Source of the DNA: Proteiniphilum saccharofermentans
GTDB lineage: Bacteria > Bacteroidota > Bacteroidia > Bacteroidales > Dysgonomonadaceae
Reading direction: 5' to 3'
DNA length: 64,000 bases
NCBI RefSeq assembly: GCF_900095135.1
Contig: NZ_LT605205.1
Location: 1,550,001-1,614,000 of the forward strand
The notes below the pieces were generated by a model that worked only from the letters and a program-made list of their open reading frames with translations, did no database searches and had not been told where the DNA came from. Every line of letters begins with the position of its first letter. Position 1 is the first letter of the stretch. Shown here piece after piece: positions 23,148 through 33,540 of the stretch. The translations under genes and the position numbers were made by a program.

Positions 23148-26100
23148 ATGAAATTCACCAATCAATTAAAAAAACAAACATCGTTTTTTCCTAACTTTTT
23201 TATCATGATGAGTGTGTTTTTTGCTGTAATTGCCCCTGTTACCGGACAGAACACGAAAAACAATAACCTTTCGCTCAATGTGCAAAACCAACCTCTCAGT
23301 GAGGTGTTTCAGCAAATTAGTGTATTAACGGGTTACAAGTTCTTTTACGATCAAGAAATTGTGGACAAAGTACCCAATGTTACGTTGAACGTACGAAATG
23401 GTACAATTGAGGATATTCTGGATAGAATAACAGCCCGAACAAACCTCTATTTTCAACGGACAAATAATACTATTTCTGTTGTGTACGAAATATCCGAAAA
23501 AGATAATTTTCCTAATAAAAAGGAGTTAGATGGGAAAACGTTTCAAGTTACAGGGGTAGTATTGGATGAAAATGAGATCCCTTTACCTGGCGTTACTATT
23601 ACAATCGTTGGTTCTACCAAAGGAGTCATCACGGATATCGATGGGGTTTATTCTATTGAAGTGGCCCCAACTGATGAATTGGAGTTCTCATTTGTAGGAT
23701 TAGAAACACAAAGAATTAAAGTTGGAAACAACAAAACATTAATTGTCATTCTAAAAGAAAAGGTAGATGAATTAGAAGAGGTAACCATAGTTGCTTTCGG
23801 TAAGCAGAAAAAAGAAAGTGTATTATCTTCTATTTCTACAGTAAAGCCTGGTGATTTAAAAATACCAAGTAGTAATCTTACTACAGCTTTGGCGGGAAAG
23901 ATATCAGGATTGATCTCTTATCAGAGAAGTGGGGAGCCCGGTGAGGATGACGCAAGTTTTTTTGTGAGAGGGGTCACCTCATTTTCTTATGCCCGGGGTC
24001 CGCTTATTCTTATTGATGGCGTTGAAATGTCTTCTTCCGATTTAGCACGTCTACAACCCGATGATATTGCCAGTTTTTCCATCATGAAGGATGCAGCGGC
24101 AACTGCTTTATATGGTGCGCGGGGAGCTAATGGAGTCATTTTGGTTACTACAAAAGAAGGCCGGGAAGGAAAAGCCCAGATTTCATTCCGTTATGAAACA
24201 TCTCTTTCCAGACCGACATCAAAAGTGGATCTTGCTGATCCGGTTACTTATATGATATTGAACAACGAGGCTGTTACAGCAAGAAATCCTTTGCAGGCAG
24301 TTCCTTATTCGTATGAAAAAATTGATAATACGAGAGCTGGGGTCAACCCATATGTTTATCCTGCAAACGATTGGTATGGTATGCTATTTAAGGATCAGAC
24401 GGTTAATCATCGAGCCAATTTTAATGTAAGCGGAGGAGGGAATATTGCCAGATACTACATAGCGGGAACTTTTAATCAGGATAATGGTATTTTAAATGTA
24501 GACAGAAACAACAATTTCAATAATAATATCGACTTAAAAAGATATCTCTTAAGATCCAATATTAACATTAATATAACGCCTACTACAGAGACTATTGTGA
24601 GGCTACATGGTACTTTTGACGATTATTCCGGACCGATTGACGGAGGAACGGCTTTATATCAAAAAGTGATGAGATCCGATCCGGTTCTTTTTCCTGCTTA
24701 TTTTGCGCCGGATGAACAATTCAAGCATGTTACACATACCCTTTTCGGCAATTATGATCAAGGACAGTATATTAATCCTTATGCCGATATGGTGAAAGGG
24801 TATAAAGACTATGCAAAATCATTGATACTTGCACAATTTGAATTGAAGCAAGACCTTGGTTTTATTACCCAGGGATTAAATTTGCGTGGACTTTTTAATA
24901 CAAACAGGTACTCTTATTTTGACGTTAACCGGTTTTATAGCCCTTTTTGGTACTCCATATCCAGCTATGATAAACGTGCCGATACTTATATGTTGACACG
25001 ATTAAATCCACAGGACGGGACAGAGTGGCTAAGTTATAACGAGGGTCCCAAAGAGATTACATCCACTACTTATATGGAAGCGGCTATTAATTATGACAGA
25101 ACATTCAATAGCCATTCTATAAGTGGTTTACTGGTCGGAACTATGCGAAATACAATCAAACCCAATGCTTCCACCTTAACTTTATCGCTCCCTTCCAGAA
25201 ATCTGGGGTTATCGGGAAGGTTTACTTATTCTTATGATAGCCGTTATTTTACTGAATTTAATTTTGGATATAACGGATCGGAGAGGTTCTCAAAAAACGA
25301 GCGATTCGGATTCTTTCCTTCTATAGGAGCAGCATGGATTGTTTCTAACGAAGGATTCTGGGAAGGAGATATCCGTAAAATTATTCATAACCTTAAGCTG
25401 AAAGCTACTTATGGTCTGTCAGGCAACGACGCAATAGGGGACATAACTGATCGTTTTTTCTATTTGTCCGAAGTAAATTTGAATGATGAAGGAAGAAGCT
25501 TCACTTGGGGTGAAAATTTCGATTATACAGTGAATGGAGTGGCCACATCTCGATATGCAAATGATAAGATTACCTGGGAAATATCAAAGAAATTGAATAC
25601 AGGGATTGAGTTTGGTTTATTTGATAAGTTAGATATTCAGGTTGATTATTACACTGAACATAGAACAAATATCCTAATGGACAGGGCGAATATTCCCACT
25701 ACCATGGGTTTGCAAGCAACACCCCGGACAAACGTAGGTGAAGCCAAGGGAAGAGGGATCGATTTTTCTGCCGATTATCAATATTCTATCAGTAAAGATT
25801 TTTGGATTACCGGACGTGCTAATTTTACCTATGCAACGGCAAAATACGAAGTATATGAAGATGTGGATAATTCATTGACCCCCTGGCTTTCCAGAATAGG
25901 GCAACCGATATCACAAACATGGGGGTATGTAGCTGAACGGTTATTTGTAGATGATTATGAAGTAGCCAATTCTCCTGTTCAGACTTTTGGAGAATATATG
26001 GGAGGAGATATCAAGTATAGAGATATTAATAAAGATGGACAAATTAATTCATTGGACAGGGTTCCTATCGGTTATCCTACGCAACCTGAAATAATTTATG

Positions 26101-26588
26101 GATTTGGGATTTCCACTGGATTCAAGAATTTTGACTTGTCCTGTTTCTTTCAAGGATTGGCAAGAGAATCGTTCTGGATAGATGCTTATGCCACAGCTCC
26201 CTTTATTGATACTGATGGGAATTCGGCAATTATTTCAAAAAATGCTTTATTAAAAGTGTATGCAGATCAACATTTTTCTGAAAATAATCCTAACATATAT
26301 GCATTGTGGCCTCGATTAGCCGACAGGCATATTTCCAATAATACACAGACCAGTACGTGGTTTATGCGGGATGGTTCTTTCCTAAGGTTAAAGTCGCTTG
26401 AGTTTGGGTATACTTTACCAAAAGAATTTGTTGGGCGGGCCGGTGTGAAGAATCTACGTTTTTATTTTTCAGGCACCAATTTACTTACTTTCAGCAAATT
26501 CAAGCTTTGGGATCCTGAGATGGCAGGTAATGGGCTGGGCTATCCAATTCAGAAAGTGTTTAATTTTGGTCTTCAGGTTTCATTTTAA
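23148..26588 (+). CDS. SusC-type TonB-dependent receptor with STN domain (locus 2)
   Basis: 1146 residues. After the signal peptide (to about VTGQ/NTK) comes an STN domain (LSLNVQNQPLSEVFQQISVL ... NTISVVYE). A regulatory-like beta domain follows (VTGVVLDENEIPLPGVTITI), then the plug with a divergent TonB-box region (LEEVTIVAFGKQKKESVLSS instead of the usual EVVVVGYG). The barrel ends VFNFGLQVSF. The STN domain couples it to FecR at 21885. susD starts 12 nt after the stop. The substrate is unknown; a discoidin-rich set of lipoproteins follows, suggesting a glycan or glycoconjugate ligand. Confidence 0.94.
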   Translation: MKFTNQLKKQTSFFPNFFIMMSVFFAVIAPVTGQNTKNNNLSLNVQNQPLSEVFQQISVLTGYKFFYDQEIVDKVPNVTLNVRNGTIEDILDRITARTNLYFQRTNNTISVVYEISEKDNFPNKKELDGKTFQVTGVVLDENEIPLPGVTITIVGSTKGVITDIDGVYSIEVAPTDELEFSFVGLETQRIKVGNNKTLIVILKEKVDELEEVTIVAFGKQKKESVLSSISTVKPGDLKIPSSNLTTALAGKISGLISYQRSGEPGEDDASFFVRGVTSFSYARGPLILIDGVEMSSSDLARLQPDDIASFSIMKDAAATALYGARGANGVILVTTKEGREGKAQISFRYETSLSRPTSKVDLADPVTYMILNNEAVTARNPLQAVPYSYEKIDNTRAGVNPYVYPANDWYGMLFKDQTVNHRANFNVSGGGNIARYYIAGTFNQDNGILNVDRNNNFNNNIDLKRYLLRSNININITPTTETIVRLHGTFDDYSGPIDGGTALYQKVMRSDPVLFPAYFAPDEQFKHVTHTLFGNYDQGQYINPYADMVKGYKDYAKSLILAQFELKQDLGFITQGLNLRGLFNTNRYSYFDVNRFYSPFWYSISSYDKRADTYMLTRLNPQDGTEWLSYNEGPKEITSTTYMEAAINYDRTFNSHSISGLLVGTMRNTIKPNASTLTLSLPSRNLGLSGRFTYSYDSRYFTEFNFGYNGSERFSKNERFGFFPSIGAAWIVSNEGFWEGDIRKIIHNLKLKATYGLSGNDAIGDITDRFFYLSEVNLNDEGRSFTWGENFDYTVNGVATSRYANDKITWEISKKLNTGIEFGLFDKLDIQVDYYTEHRTNILMDRANIPTTMGLQATPRTNVGEAKGRGIDFSADYQYSISKDFWITGRANFTYATAKYEVYEDVDNSLTPWLSRIGQPISQTWGYVAERLFVDDYEVANSPVQTFGEYMGGDIKYRDINKDGQINSLDRVPIGYPTQPEIIYGFGISTGFKNFDLSCFFQGLARESFWIDAYATAPFIDTDGNSAIISKNALLKVYADQHFSENNPNIYALWPRLADRHISNNTQTSTWFMRDGSFLRLKSLEFGYTLPKEFVGRAGVKNLRFYFSGTNLLTFSKFKLWDPEMAGNGLGYPIQKVFNFGLQVSF

Positions 26589-26600
26589 TAAAATAATACG

Positions 26601-28538
26601 ATGAAAGAATTAAAAAAACTTATTATAGCAATATCTCTCTTTACGTTCGCTTTTGCATGTGAAGATTATTTAGATGTAATTCCGGATAACGTACCGACAA
26701 TTGATCATGCATTTTTGGATAGGACCAGTGCTGAGAAATATTTGGCAACCTGTTATACTTATCTTCCGAATTTAGCTACACCTGCCGGTGATCCGGCCAT
26801 ATTGGGTAGTGATGAATGGTGGGCTATTGAAGACCAGACTTATAATGGTACTACTACAAATTATGCCGGATTGAAATTAAAAAAAGGGGAGTTGAACTCG
26901 AATGACCCGTTATTCAATTTCTGGGATGGCCTTAATGGTGGTAGAGCCTGCTACAGGGCAATACGTGATTGTAATGTATTCCTGGAAAATATCCATAAAG
27001 TGGGTAACGATCTTAGTCAGGAGGAAGCAAAACGATGGATTGCAGAGGTGAAGTTTTTGAAGGCCTATTATCATTATTATTTAATGCGGATGTATGGCCC
27101 TGTTCCAATTATCAAGGAAAATATATCTATCTCGGCAGGAATCGAAGAAGTGCGGGTTTATAGGGATCCTTTTGATGAAGGGATAGAATACATCATCAGT
27201 TTATTGGATGAAGCAGCTCCCGATTTACCGATACAGATTATGAATGTCAGCGCCGAATTGGGGAGGATTACTCGGTCTATCGCTTTGTCGTTGAAAGCGG
27301 AAATTCTGGTAATGGCAGCAAGTCCTTTGTTCAATGGAAATCCCGATTACAGATCTTTTAAGGATAGTAGGGGAGTAGCTCTTTTTTCCCAGGAATACAG
27401 CCGTGATAAATGGGTGAAGGCCGCCGATGCTTGTAAGGATGCCATTGATGCTTGTCTATTGGGTGGGCATGATCTATATGAGTTTACCAAACAGACGAAC
27501 ATATCCGATTCTACAAAACGATTGATGTCGCTCCGGCATGTAGTGACAGATAAGTGGAATAAGGAAATTATTTGGACAGCCGCTAAATTGAGTATGTATG
27601 ATTATCAGAGAGGCACTACCCCGTTTTTCTTTATGGAGCAAGCTCAGTGGACACCGACAAATCCATTTATGTGCCCGACTTTGAGGATGGCCGAACTCTT
27701 TTATACAAAAAATGGGGTGCCGATAGAAGAGGATATTCAATTTGAGTATGGTAATAGGTTTCAGACCGAACCAGCTCCGGTAGATCATAGATACTATATC
27801 CAGTCTGGTTACGAAACGGCGAAACTCAATATCGGAAGAGAGACGCGTTTTTACGCCAACCTGGCGTTTGATGGAGCGATCTGGTTTGGAAACGGACGTT
27901 TTAGAGATGTAGGGGATGGCTCAGCTAATGAACAATCCTGGGTAATCCGTACGAAGAAAGGTGAACCACAGGGAAAAGCATCCAATTTAAGGTATTCTCT
28001 TTCAGGGTATTGGGTAAGGAAAACCAGCCATTTCGAAAGTGTAAGTACTTCCTCCTCTTCTGTGGTTGTTGTACGTTCTACTTTTCCAATTATCCGTTTG
28101 GCGGACTTATACTTGTTGTATGCCGAGGCATTGAATGAATCTTTAGACAGCCCTACCGAAGAGGTGTACCATTATATTGACCTTGTGCGTGAAAGAGCCG
28201 CTCTAAAGGGGGTTGTTGAGAGTTGGCAAAACTATTCAAGATATCCATCCAAACCGTCTACGAAAGAAGCAATGAGGGAGATTATACAACATGAAAGGAT
28301 GATAGAATTGGCATTTGAGGGGAAACGGTTTTGGGATATTCGCAGGTGGAAGACGGCCCATGTGTGGTTAAACCAACCGATAAGGGGGTTGAATCCGGAA
28401 GGAGAGACTCCTGTAGAACACAATACCGTGAGGGTGCTTTATACCCCGGAATTTTCGACAAAAGATTATCTTTTTCCTATAAGGCAACACAATCTCAGAG
28501 TCAATACCAATTTGGAGCAGAATCCCTATTGGAAATAA
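26601..28538 (+). CDS. SusD/RagB-type surface lipoprotein (locus 2)
   Basis: 645 residues, long for the family (about 500-600 usual). Lipobox AFAC at Cys20 is followed by EDYLDVIPDN, a common SusD start. Helical repeats are AEVKFLKAYYHYYLMRMYGP and SLKAEILVMAASPLFNGNP. The C-terminal signature is RLADLYLLYAEALNESLD ... QHERMIELAFEGKRFWDIRRW, with YLFPIRQHNLRVNTNLEQNP at the end. It is the partner of the SusC at 23148. Confidence 0.94.
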   Translation: MKELKKLIIAISLFTFAFACEDYLDVIPDNVPTIDHAFLDRTSAEKYLATCYTYLPNLATPAGDPAILGSDEWWAIEDQTYNGTTTNYAGLKLKKGELNSNDPLFNFWDGLNGGRACYRAIRDCNVFLENIHKVGNDLSQEEAKRWIAEVKFLKAYYHYYLMRMYGPVPIIKENISISAGIEEVRVYRDPFDEGIEYIISLLDEAAPDLPIQIMNVSAELGRITRSIALSLKAEILVMAASPLFNGNPDYRSFKDSRGVALFSQEYSRDKWVKAADACKDAIDACLLGGHDLYEFTKQTNISDSTKRLMSLRHVVTDKWNKEIIWTAAKLSMYDYQRGTTPFFFMEQAQWTPTNPFMCPTLRMAELFYTKNGVPIEEDIQFEYGNRFQTEPAPVDHRYYIQSGYETAKLNIGRETRFYANLAFDGAIWFGNGRFRDVGDGSANEQSWVIRTKKGEPQGKASNLRYSLSGYWVRKTSHFESVSTSSSSVVVVRSTFPIIRLADLYLLYAEALNESLDSPTEEVYHYIDLVRERAALKGVVESWQNYSRYPSKPSTKEAMREIIQHERMIELAFEGKRFWDIRRWKTAHVWLNQPIRGLNPEGETPVEHNTVRVLYTPEFSTKDYLFPIRQHNLRVNTNLEQNPYWK

Positions 28539-28568
28539 ATTTTTCAATGTATTTAACGATATAAGAAA

Positions 28569-29837
28569 ATGAAAGAGAATATGATAAAGAACAGTATAAA
28601 TTTTAACGAATCTTCCTTACAAAAGGAACGAGTCTCTGCCCTGGTTAAGTTATTACTTTTATTATGGTTGGTATGTTCGGTCTTTCTTACTTCCTGCGAG
28701 GAAGAATATATCGGGCAGTATCCGGTAGATAATATACCTCCCCAAAAGGTTTCTAATCCGGTTGTCACAAATCTGAAAGGAGGAGCTACCATTAAGTATG
28801 ATTTGCCTGGTGATAAAGATTTACTCTATGTGAAAGCGCAGTATACACTCCCTAACGGTGAACAGAAAGAGAAGTTAGCGTCTGCATTCGTCAATGAGTT
28901 GACAATTAAAGGATTTGCAAAATCTGCGAAAACAACTGTGCGTTTGATCACGATTGACAGGAGCCAAAATGAATCCGCCCCTGTTGAAGTGGAAATCGAA
29001 CCGTTGAGCTCCCCTATTTTTGATATTTATGAAAGTCTTTCGGTTGTGGCCGCTTTTGGAGGAATTAAGCTTACCTGGGATAATCCCGAAAAGGAAAGCG
29101 TCGTAATAGGCATTCTTTATAAAAATGAAGAGAATTCTTTTGTATCAATAGAGAATTTCTATACGTCTGTGGACAAAGGAATTGGAGCTATACGCGGTTT
29201 GAAAAGTGAAGAGACAGAGTTTGGCATTTTTATCAGGGATATTTATAGTAATTATACAGATACCCTTTATATGACGCTCACCCCATGGCATGAATCGGAA
29301 CTGGATAAAAAGTTGTGGAGAGGAATGACGCTGTGTCCTTCGTTTACACTTTCGCAGTGGGGAGGACCAATTACTAAATTGTGGGATGGTCAAACTATTG
29401 TAGATAATACAGATGTCTATTATTTAAATACTACTTCTATTAGAATATTTTTCACGATGGATTTAGGCGTCAGCACTAAATTATCGAGGTTTAAATTCTG
29501 GGGAAGAAATAACTGGTATTTTAACCTGCATCATCCTAAGGAGATTGAAATATGGGGAACCGATGATCCTGCTGTGGCCAATGGTGATCCCTGCTCATGG
29601 GATGGATGGGAACTATTGATGAGCTGTACATCAGAGAAACCATCAGGCCCGGAAGCAATGGCTTTTGCCAATTTGACCAGTGAAGATCTGGCTTTGGCCA
29701 GAGGCGGGGAAGAGTTTGAATTTCCACTGGAAGTTCCCTCGGTACGGTATATCCGGTTCCGGACTCTTCGTAGCTGGACCGATTCCAATAGTTCATTTAT
29801 TGGCGAATTGACATTCTGGGGACAGATTAACGATTGA
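28569..29837 (+). CDS. Surface lipoprotein with DUF4959/DUF5126/DUF5000-type domains
   Basis: 422 residues. An unusually long N-region precedes the lipobox (FLTSC, Cys at about 43). An Ig-like domain (PPQKVSNPVVTNLKGGATIK) and a second beta domain (LSVVAAFGGIKLTWDNPEKE) follow. The last is a discoidin-like jelly roll (TMDLGVSTKLSRFKFWGRNN ... SVRYIRFRTLRSW ... IGELTFWGQI). This order is the usual DUF4959-DUF5126-DUF5000 chain found right after susCD, where it acts as a surface glycan-binding protein. It starts 30 nt after susD and lies in the same operon. No catalytic residues are evident. Confidence 0.82.
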   Translation: MKENMIKNSINFNESSLQKERVSALVKLLLLLWLVCSVFLTSCEEEYIGQYPVDNIPPQKVSNPVVTNLKGGATIKYDLPGDKDLLYVKAQYTLPNGEQKEKLASAFVNELTIKGFAKSAKTTVRLITIDRSQNESAPVEVEIEPLSSPIFDIYESLSVVAAFGGIKLTWDNPEKESVVIGILYKNEENSFVSIENFYTSVDKGIGAIRGLKSEETEFGIFIRDIYSNYTDTLYMTLTPWHESELDKKLWRGMTLCPSFTLSQWGGPITKLWDGQTIVDNTDVYYLNTTSIRIFFTMDLGVSTKLSRFKFWGRNNWYFNLHHPKEIEIWGTDDPAVANGDPCSWDGWELLMSCTSEKPSGPEAMAFANLTSEDLALARGGEEFEFPLEVPSVRYIRFRTLRSWTDSNSSFIGELTFWGQIND

Positions 29838-29859
29838 TCACTTAATATATGAATGCGCT

Positions 29860-30966
29860 ATGAAACAGAAAAAATATTTATCAATCATACTTATTTCTCT
29901 ACTTATGGTTCTTGCCTGTTCTGAAATGAATGATAAGCATGACTTTTATTTGCAGGAAGGTGAAATTATTTATATCGGAAGAGTTGATTCCGCAAGAGTC
30001 TTACCCGGTGAAAATAGGTTTCTTTTACGTTACTGGATCACGGATATGCGGGCAAAAGAGTTGATTATTTATTGGAATCAAATGGAAGATTCTCTTATTG
30101 TGCCGATTCCTGCTCATCAATCAACTGATTCTATAGATGTGCTAATAGGTGATAAAGAGAATATTATACCCGAAGGTAACTATACATTTCAGTTAGTGTC
30201 AAGCGATGGGGACAATTTAAGATCAATCGTCTTTGAGCGGTTAGGAAATGTGTATGGCCAGCAATTTTCCTCAACATTGAGCAATCGGTTTATAAGAAGT
30301 GTCGATTATGATTCCGATAAGCAGGAAGTGACTATAAATTGGGGAGAGCCTTCTTCTTCCAGAGAGATTGGAGTCGAGATGACCTACTTCACAGGAGAAG
30401 AAAAGAATATGGTTCAGTATACAAATGAGGAGATAGGCTCGAAAATTGTATTGAATGACGTGAACGTGGAAAGAGGCGTCTCTTACAGGACAATGTTTTT
30501 GCCTGAACCTATAGCTATCGATACTTTTTTTACTGCTTCTGTGCCATTGACAATCCTACAAAATGTAGCTTTACATAAACCTGTAAAAACCAGTAGCAAT
30601 TTGAATGATAGTTATGATGGAAGCAAAGCTGTGGATGGTATAATTTCAACGGCTTCCAGGTGGATTACCATTGCGGGTGAGGGATTGGAGCATTGGATTG
30701 AAGTTGACCTGGGTAAAGAGTATAGTCTATATTCTTTCAAAGTGCATAAACATTTATACAATGAGTTTCTACTTCCCAATTTTACATTTCAGGTACAAAA
30801 AGATGGAGAATGGGTTGATGTTTCGAAAGTGGAAAACTACTTGGGTGAAATATATGAACTGGTTTTTCCTAAAGAGGTTGTAACCGATAAGGTGAGGCTT
30901 TTCGTTCCGATATATCCGAATAATATGGTGCGACTGATGGAACTTTATGTGTATGTAAAATATTAA
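29860..30966 (+). CDS. Surface lipoprotein, DUF4998 plus F5/8-type C (discoidin) domain
   Basis: 368 residues. The lipobox is VLAC (Cys20). The N-terminal DUF4998-like domain (EGEIIYIGRVDSARVLPGEN ... LRYWITDMRAKELIIYWNQ) and a fibronectin-like middle precede a C-terminal discoidin domain (NVALHKPVKTSSNLNDSYDG, AVDGIISTASRWI, WIEVDLGKEYSLYSFKVHKH). Such proteins bind sugars at the cell surface next to SusD. It is 22 nt after the previous lipoprotein, and a strong terminator follows at 30995, so it closes the first transcript of locus 2. Confidence 0.82.
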   Translation: MKQKKYLSIILISLLMVLACSEMNDKHDFYLQEGEIIYIGRVDSARVLPGENRFLLRYWITDMRAKELIIYWNQMEDSLIVPIPAHQSTDSIDVLIGDKENIIPEGNYTFQLVSSDGDNLRSIVFERLGNVYGQQFSSTLSNRFIRSVDYDSDKQEVTINWGEPSSSREIGVEMTYFTGEEKNMVQYTNEEIGSKIVLNDVNVERGVSYRTMFLPEPIAIDTFFTASVPLTILQNVALHKPVKTSSNLNDSYDGSKAVDGIISTASRWITIAGEGLEHWIEVDLGKEYSLYSFKVHKHLYNEFLLPNFTFQVQKDGEWVDVSKVENYLGEIYELVFPKEVVTDKVRLFVPIYPNNMVRLMELYVYVKY

Positions 30967-30994
30967 GATTTTGTAAAAATTAATCAATAAATAT

Positions 30995-31031
30995 AGATCC
31001 CTCTATTTATATTCTTAAATTTGAGGGATCT
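30995..31031 (+). terminator. Rho-independent-type hairpin inside locus 2
   Basis: AGATCCCTC (30995-31003) pairs perfectly with GAGGGATCT (31023-31031), followed by GATATTTTC. It separates the susCD/lipoprotein genes from the large lipoprotein and oxidoreductase genes. Confidence 0.6.
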
Positions 31032-31055
31032 GATATTTTCTAAATTAGAAATTTT

Positions 31056-33527
31056 ATGGGCTTAAAGAAATTGTTTTTTGCAATTGGAACGACATTGATC
31101 TTAGCATGTACGACACAAAAAAATAATACAGGATTATCTGGTTCTATTTCAGGTGTTTATCCTCGATTAGCTTATTATAATGACGAAGGCGAATGTGGTA
31201 CAGGGGCAGTGGTCCCCTGGGCGGGGAGCCTGTGGGTGATTACCTATGGCCCTCATTTGCCTTACGGTTCATCCGACAAATTATACCAGATCACGTCCGG
31301 TTTGGAGAAGATAGTCCGCGACGAAAGTATCGGTGGTACTCCTGCCAACCGGATGATACACAAAGAAAGTAACCAGCTTTTTATCGGACCCTATGCCATT
31401 AGCGCGGAAGGGAACGTACGTGTTATTCCATATACCGTTATGCCCGGAAGGCATACGGGGAACGCGTGTCATTTGACAGACCCTGCCAATAAGATCTACT
31501 ACGGCACAATGGAAGAGGGATTTTATGAAGTGGATGTAAATACGCTGGAAGTGAAAGAACTATTCCGAGATGGTAATGTGGATCGCAAGCCCGGAGAAAT
31601 GGCTCAGGAAGCAGCGTTGTTGCCCGGTGCGCATGGTAAAGGCCTTTATTCGGGGCAGGGAGTACTGGTCTATTCCAATAATGGGGAAGCGACACAGGAA
31701 GCGTTGCATAAATTTGATGTGGAGGCCGGATCCCTTTCCGAATGGGATGGAAAAGAGTGGAAATTAGTACGACGGAATCAGTTCGTAGAAGTAACCGGCC
31801 CCGGAGGAATATATGGTAATTCGGATCCTGAAACTGACCCGATCTGGGCGACGGGGTGGGACCATAAGTCCCTTCTGCTCGGTGTACGGGATGCGACGGA
31901 GGGATGGAGTTTTTACCGTTTACCGAAAGCAAGTCATAGTTACGACGGTGCACACGGATGGAATACCGAATGGCCCCGTATTCGCGATATAGGCACGGAA
32001 ACGCAATCGGATTATCTGATGACGATGCATGGTATGTTCTGGAATTTTCCAGGTACGTTCACAGCGGGAACCAGTGCCGGTATTCGTCCCCGTTCCGCTT
32101 ACCTGAAAGTGATCGGTGATTTTACAAGATGGGACAACCAACTGGTCTTTGGCTGTGATGATTCTGCCCAGAGGGAATTTCTTAACAAACGTAAGGCAAA
32201 AGGAAATATTGAGGGTCCCGGCCAATCCAATTCCAACCTCTGGTTTACCTCCGTAGCCATACCGGACAAATTGGGGCCTACTACGGCAGGAGGAGCCGTT
32301 TGGGCCAGGGAAAAGGTAAATGCGGATGAATATTCAGAACCGTTCCTGTTTACCGGTTGGCCGCATCGCAGCAGCTGGATAAGAAATGAAGGGACAACTC
32401 CGGTAACCGTCACCTATGAAGCAGATAAGAATGGAAATAATGAATGGAGCATGCTGAAAAGTATAGAACTGGCTGCCGGAGAATCAATCCATATTGATTT
32501 TTCTTCATCGGAAACAGGTGAGTGGGTACGTGCCAAACCGGACAGGCCGGCTACACTTACTCTGACCTTTACCTATAAAGATAACGATACAAGGAGTACT
32601 GTTCCGGATAAAATTTTCAAGGGATTGGCTGATGTAGGGTCGGAATCTAATCTGGGCGGTTTGTTATACGGCTTAGGTGAAAACCGCCGCGCACTCGGCG
32701 TATTGGCGAATACAACTACCGACGGAGAAGTGTGGGAAACCGGATATTATGAAATGGGAGAAGAACTGAAACTGGAAAGAAAAGAGGACATTACGACAGC
32801 CGATTTTATCCGTGACCGGTTTGCTATACCCCACCAGGTAGTAGAGATAGAGAAAGGGTCCGTTCTCGTGGTCGATGATAAAAGCCGGCGTTGGAGATTA
32901 CCATTGGGAGAGGATGCTTACAGCTCTTTGACCGATAAAGGACTGTTGCGTATATGCCGTGAAGTCGCCACTGAGCGGGATCTGTTCAGTTGCCATGGAA
33001 CCTTTTACGAACTGCCGGCAGAGAATGCGGACGGGTATGCCAAGATCCGGCCGGTAGCTACCCATCATTACCGTATCAATGACTATGCTTCCTACCGTGG
33101 AATGCTTATCCTGACCGGTATTACTCCGGAGGAAGGAAAGGGGAACCCGCATATTATTGTTTCGCAAGACGGCAAAGCAGCCGTATGGGCAGGCGTCATC
33201 GATGACCTTTGGAAATTAGGAAGACCAAGAGGAAAAGGAGGCCCGTGGGTAGACTCAGATGTAAAAGCACAGGTTGCTTCTGATCCTTACCTGATCGGTT
33301 TTTATGATCAACGGGAATTAACCTTGTCTCATTCGTCGGAAAAGGCGGTAAAGATCTCAGTCGAGGTAGATCCGACGGGAAATGGTGACTGGATGGAATA
33401 TGCGGTTTATACCGTAGAACCGGGACAACAACAACGTCATCAGTTCTCCCCTTCCTTTCAGGCACGCTGGATACGGTTTATTTCCGATACCGATACAAAC
33501 GTAACCACATGGTTGGAATATAAATAA
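31056..33527 (+). CDS. Large lipoprotein of unknown function, beta-propeller-like
   Basis: 823 residues. The lipobox is ILAC (Cys18). I do not recognise the family. The first 400 residues contain repeated short beta motifs typical of a propeller (GAVVPWAGSLWVITYG, RMIHKESNQLFIG, PANKIYYGTMEEGFYEVDV, HGMFWNFPGTF, WDNQLVFGCDD). A beta-sandwich-like segment follows (WPHRSSWIRNEGTTPVTVTY ... GEWVRAKPDRPATLTLTFTY), then a second repeat half (GLLYGLGENRRALGVL ... GMLILTGIT), and the terminal WIRFISDTDTNVTTWLEY looks like a sugar-binding sandwich. It could be an enzyme (propeller lyase- or GH145-like) or a binding protein. It lies 13 nt before the FAD oxidoreductase at 33541. Confidence 0.6.
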   Translation: MGLKKLFFAIGTTLILACTTQKNNTGLSGSISGVYPRLAYYNDEGECGTGAVVPWAGSLWVITYGPHLPYGSSDKLYQITSGLEKIVRDESIGGTPANRMIHKESNQLFIGPYAISAEGNVRVIPYTVMPGRHTGNACHLTDPANKIYYGTMEEGFYEVDVNTLEVKELFRDGNVDRKPGEMAQEAALLPGAHGKGLYSGQGVLVYSNNGEATQEALHKFDVEAGSLSEWDGKEWKLVRRNQFVEVTGPGGIYGNSDPETDPIWATGWDHKSLLLGVRDATEGWSFYRLPKASHSYDGAHGWNTEWPRIRDIGTETQSDYLMTMHGMFWNFPGTFTAGTSAGIRPRSAYLKVIGDFTRWDNQLVFGCDDSAQREFLNKRKAKGNIEGPGQSNSNLWFTSVAIPDKLGPTTAGGAVWAREKVNADEYSEPFLFTGWPHRSSWIRNEGTTPVTVTYEADKNGNNEWSMLKSIELAAGESIHIDFSSSETGEWVRAKPDRPATLTLTFTYKDNDTRSTVPDKIFKGLADVGSESNLGGLLYGLGENRRALGVLANTTTDGEVWETGYYEMGEELKLERKEDITTADFIRDRFAIPHQVVEIEKGSVLVVDDKSRRWRLPLGEDAYSSLTDKGLLRICREVATERDLFSCHGTFYELPAENADGYAKIRPVATHHYRINDYASYRGMLILTGITPEEGKGNPHIIVSQDGKAAVWAGVIDDLWKLGRPRGKGGPWVDSDVKAQVASDPYLIGFYDQRELTLSHSSEKAVKISVEVDPTGNGDWMEYAVYTVEPGQQQRHQFSPSFQARWIRFISDTDTNVTTWLEYK

Positions 33528-33540
33528 AATAGCATTTATT

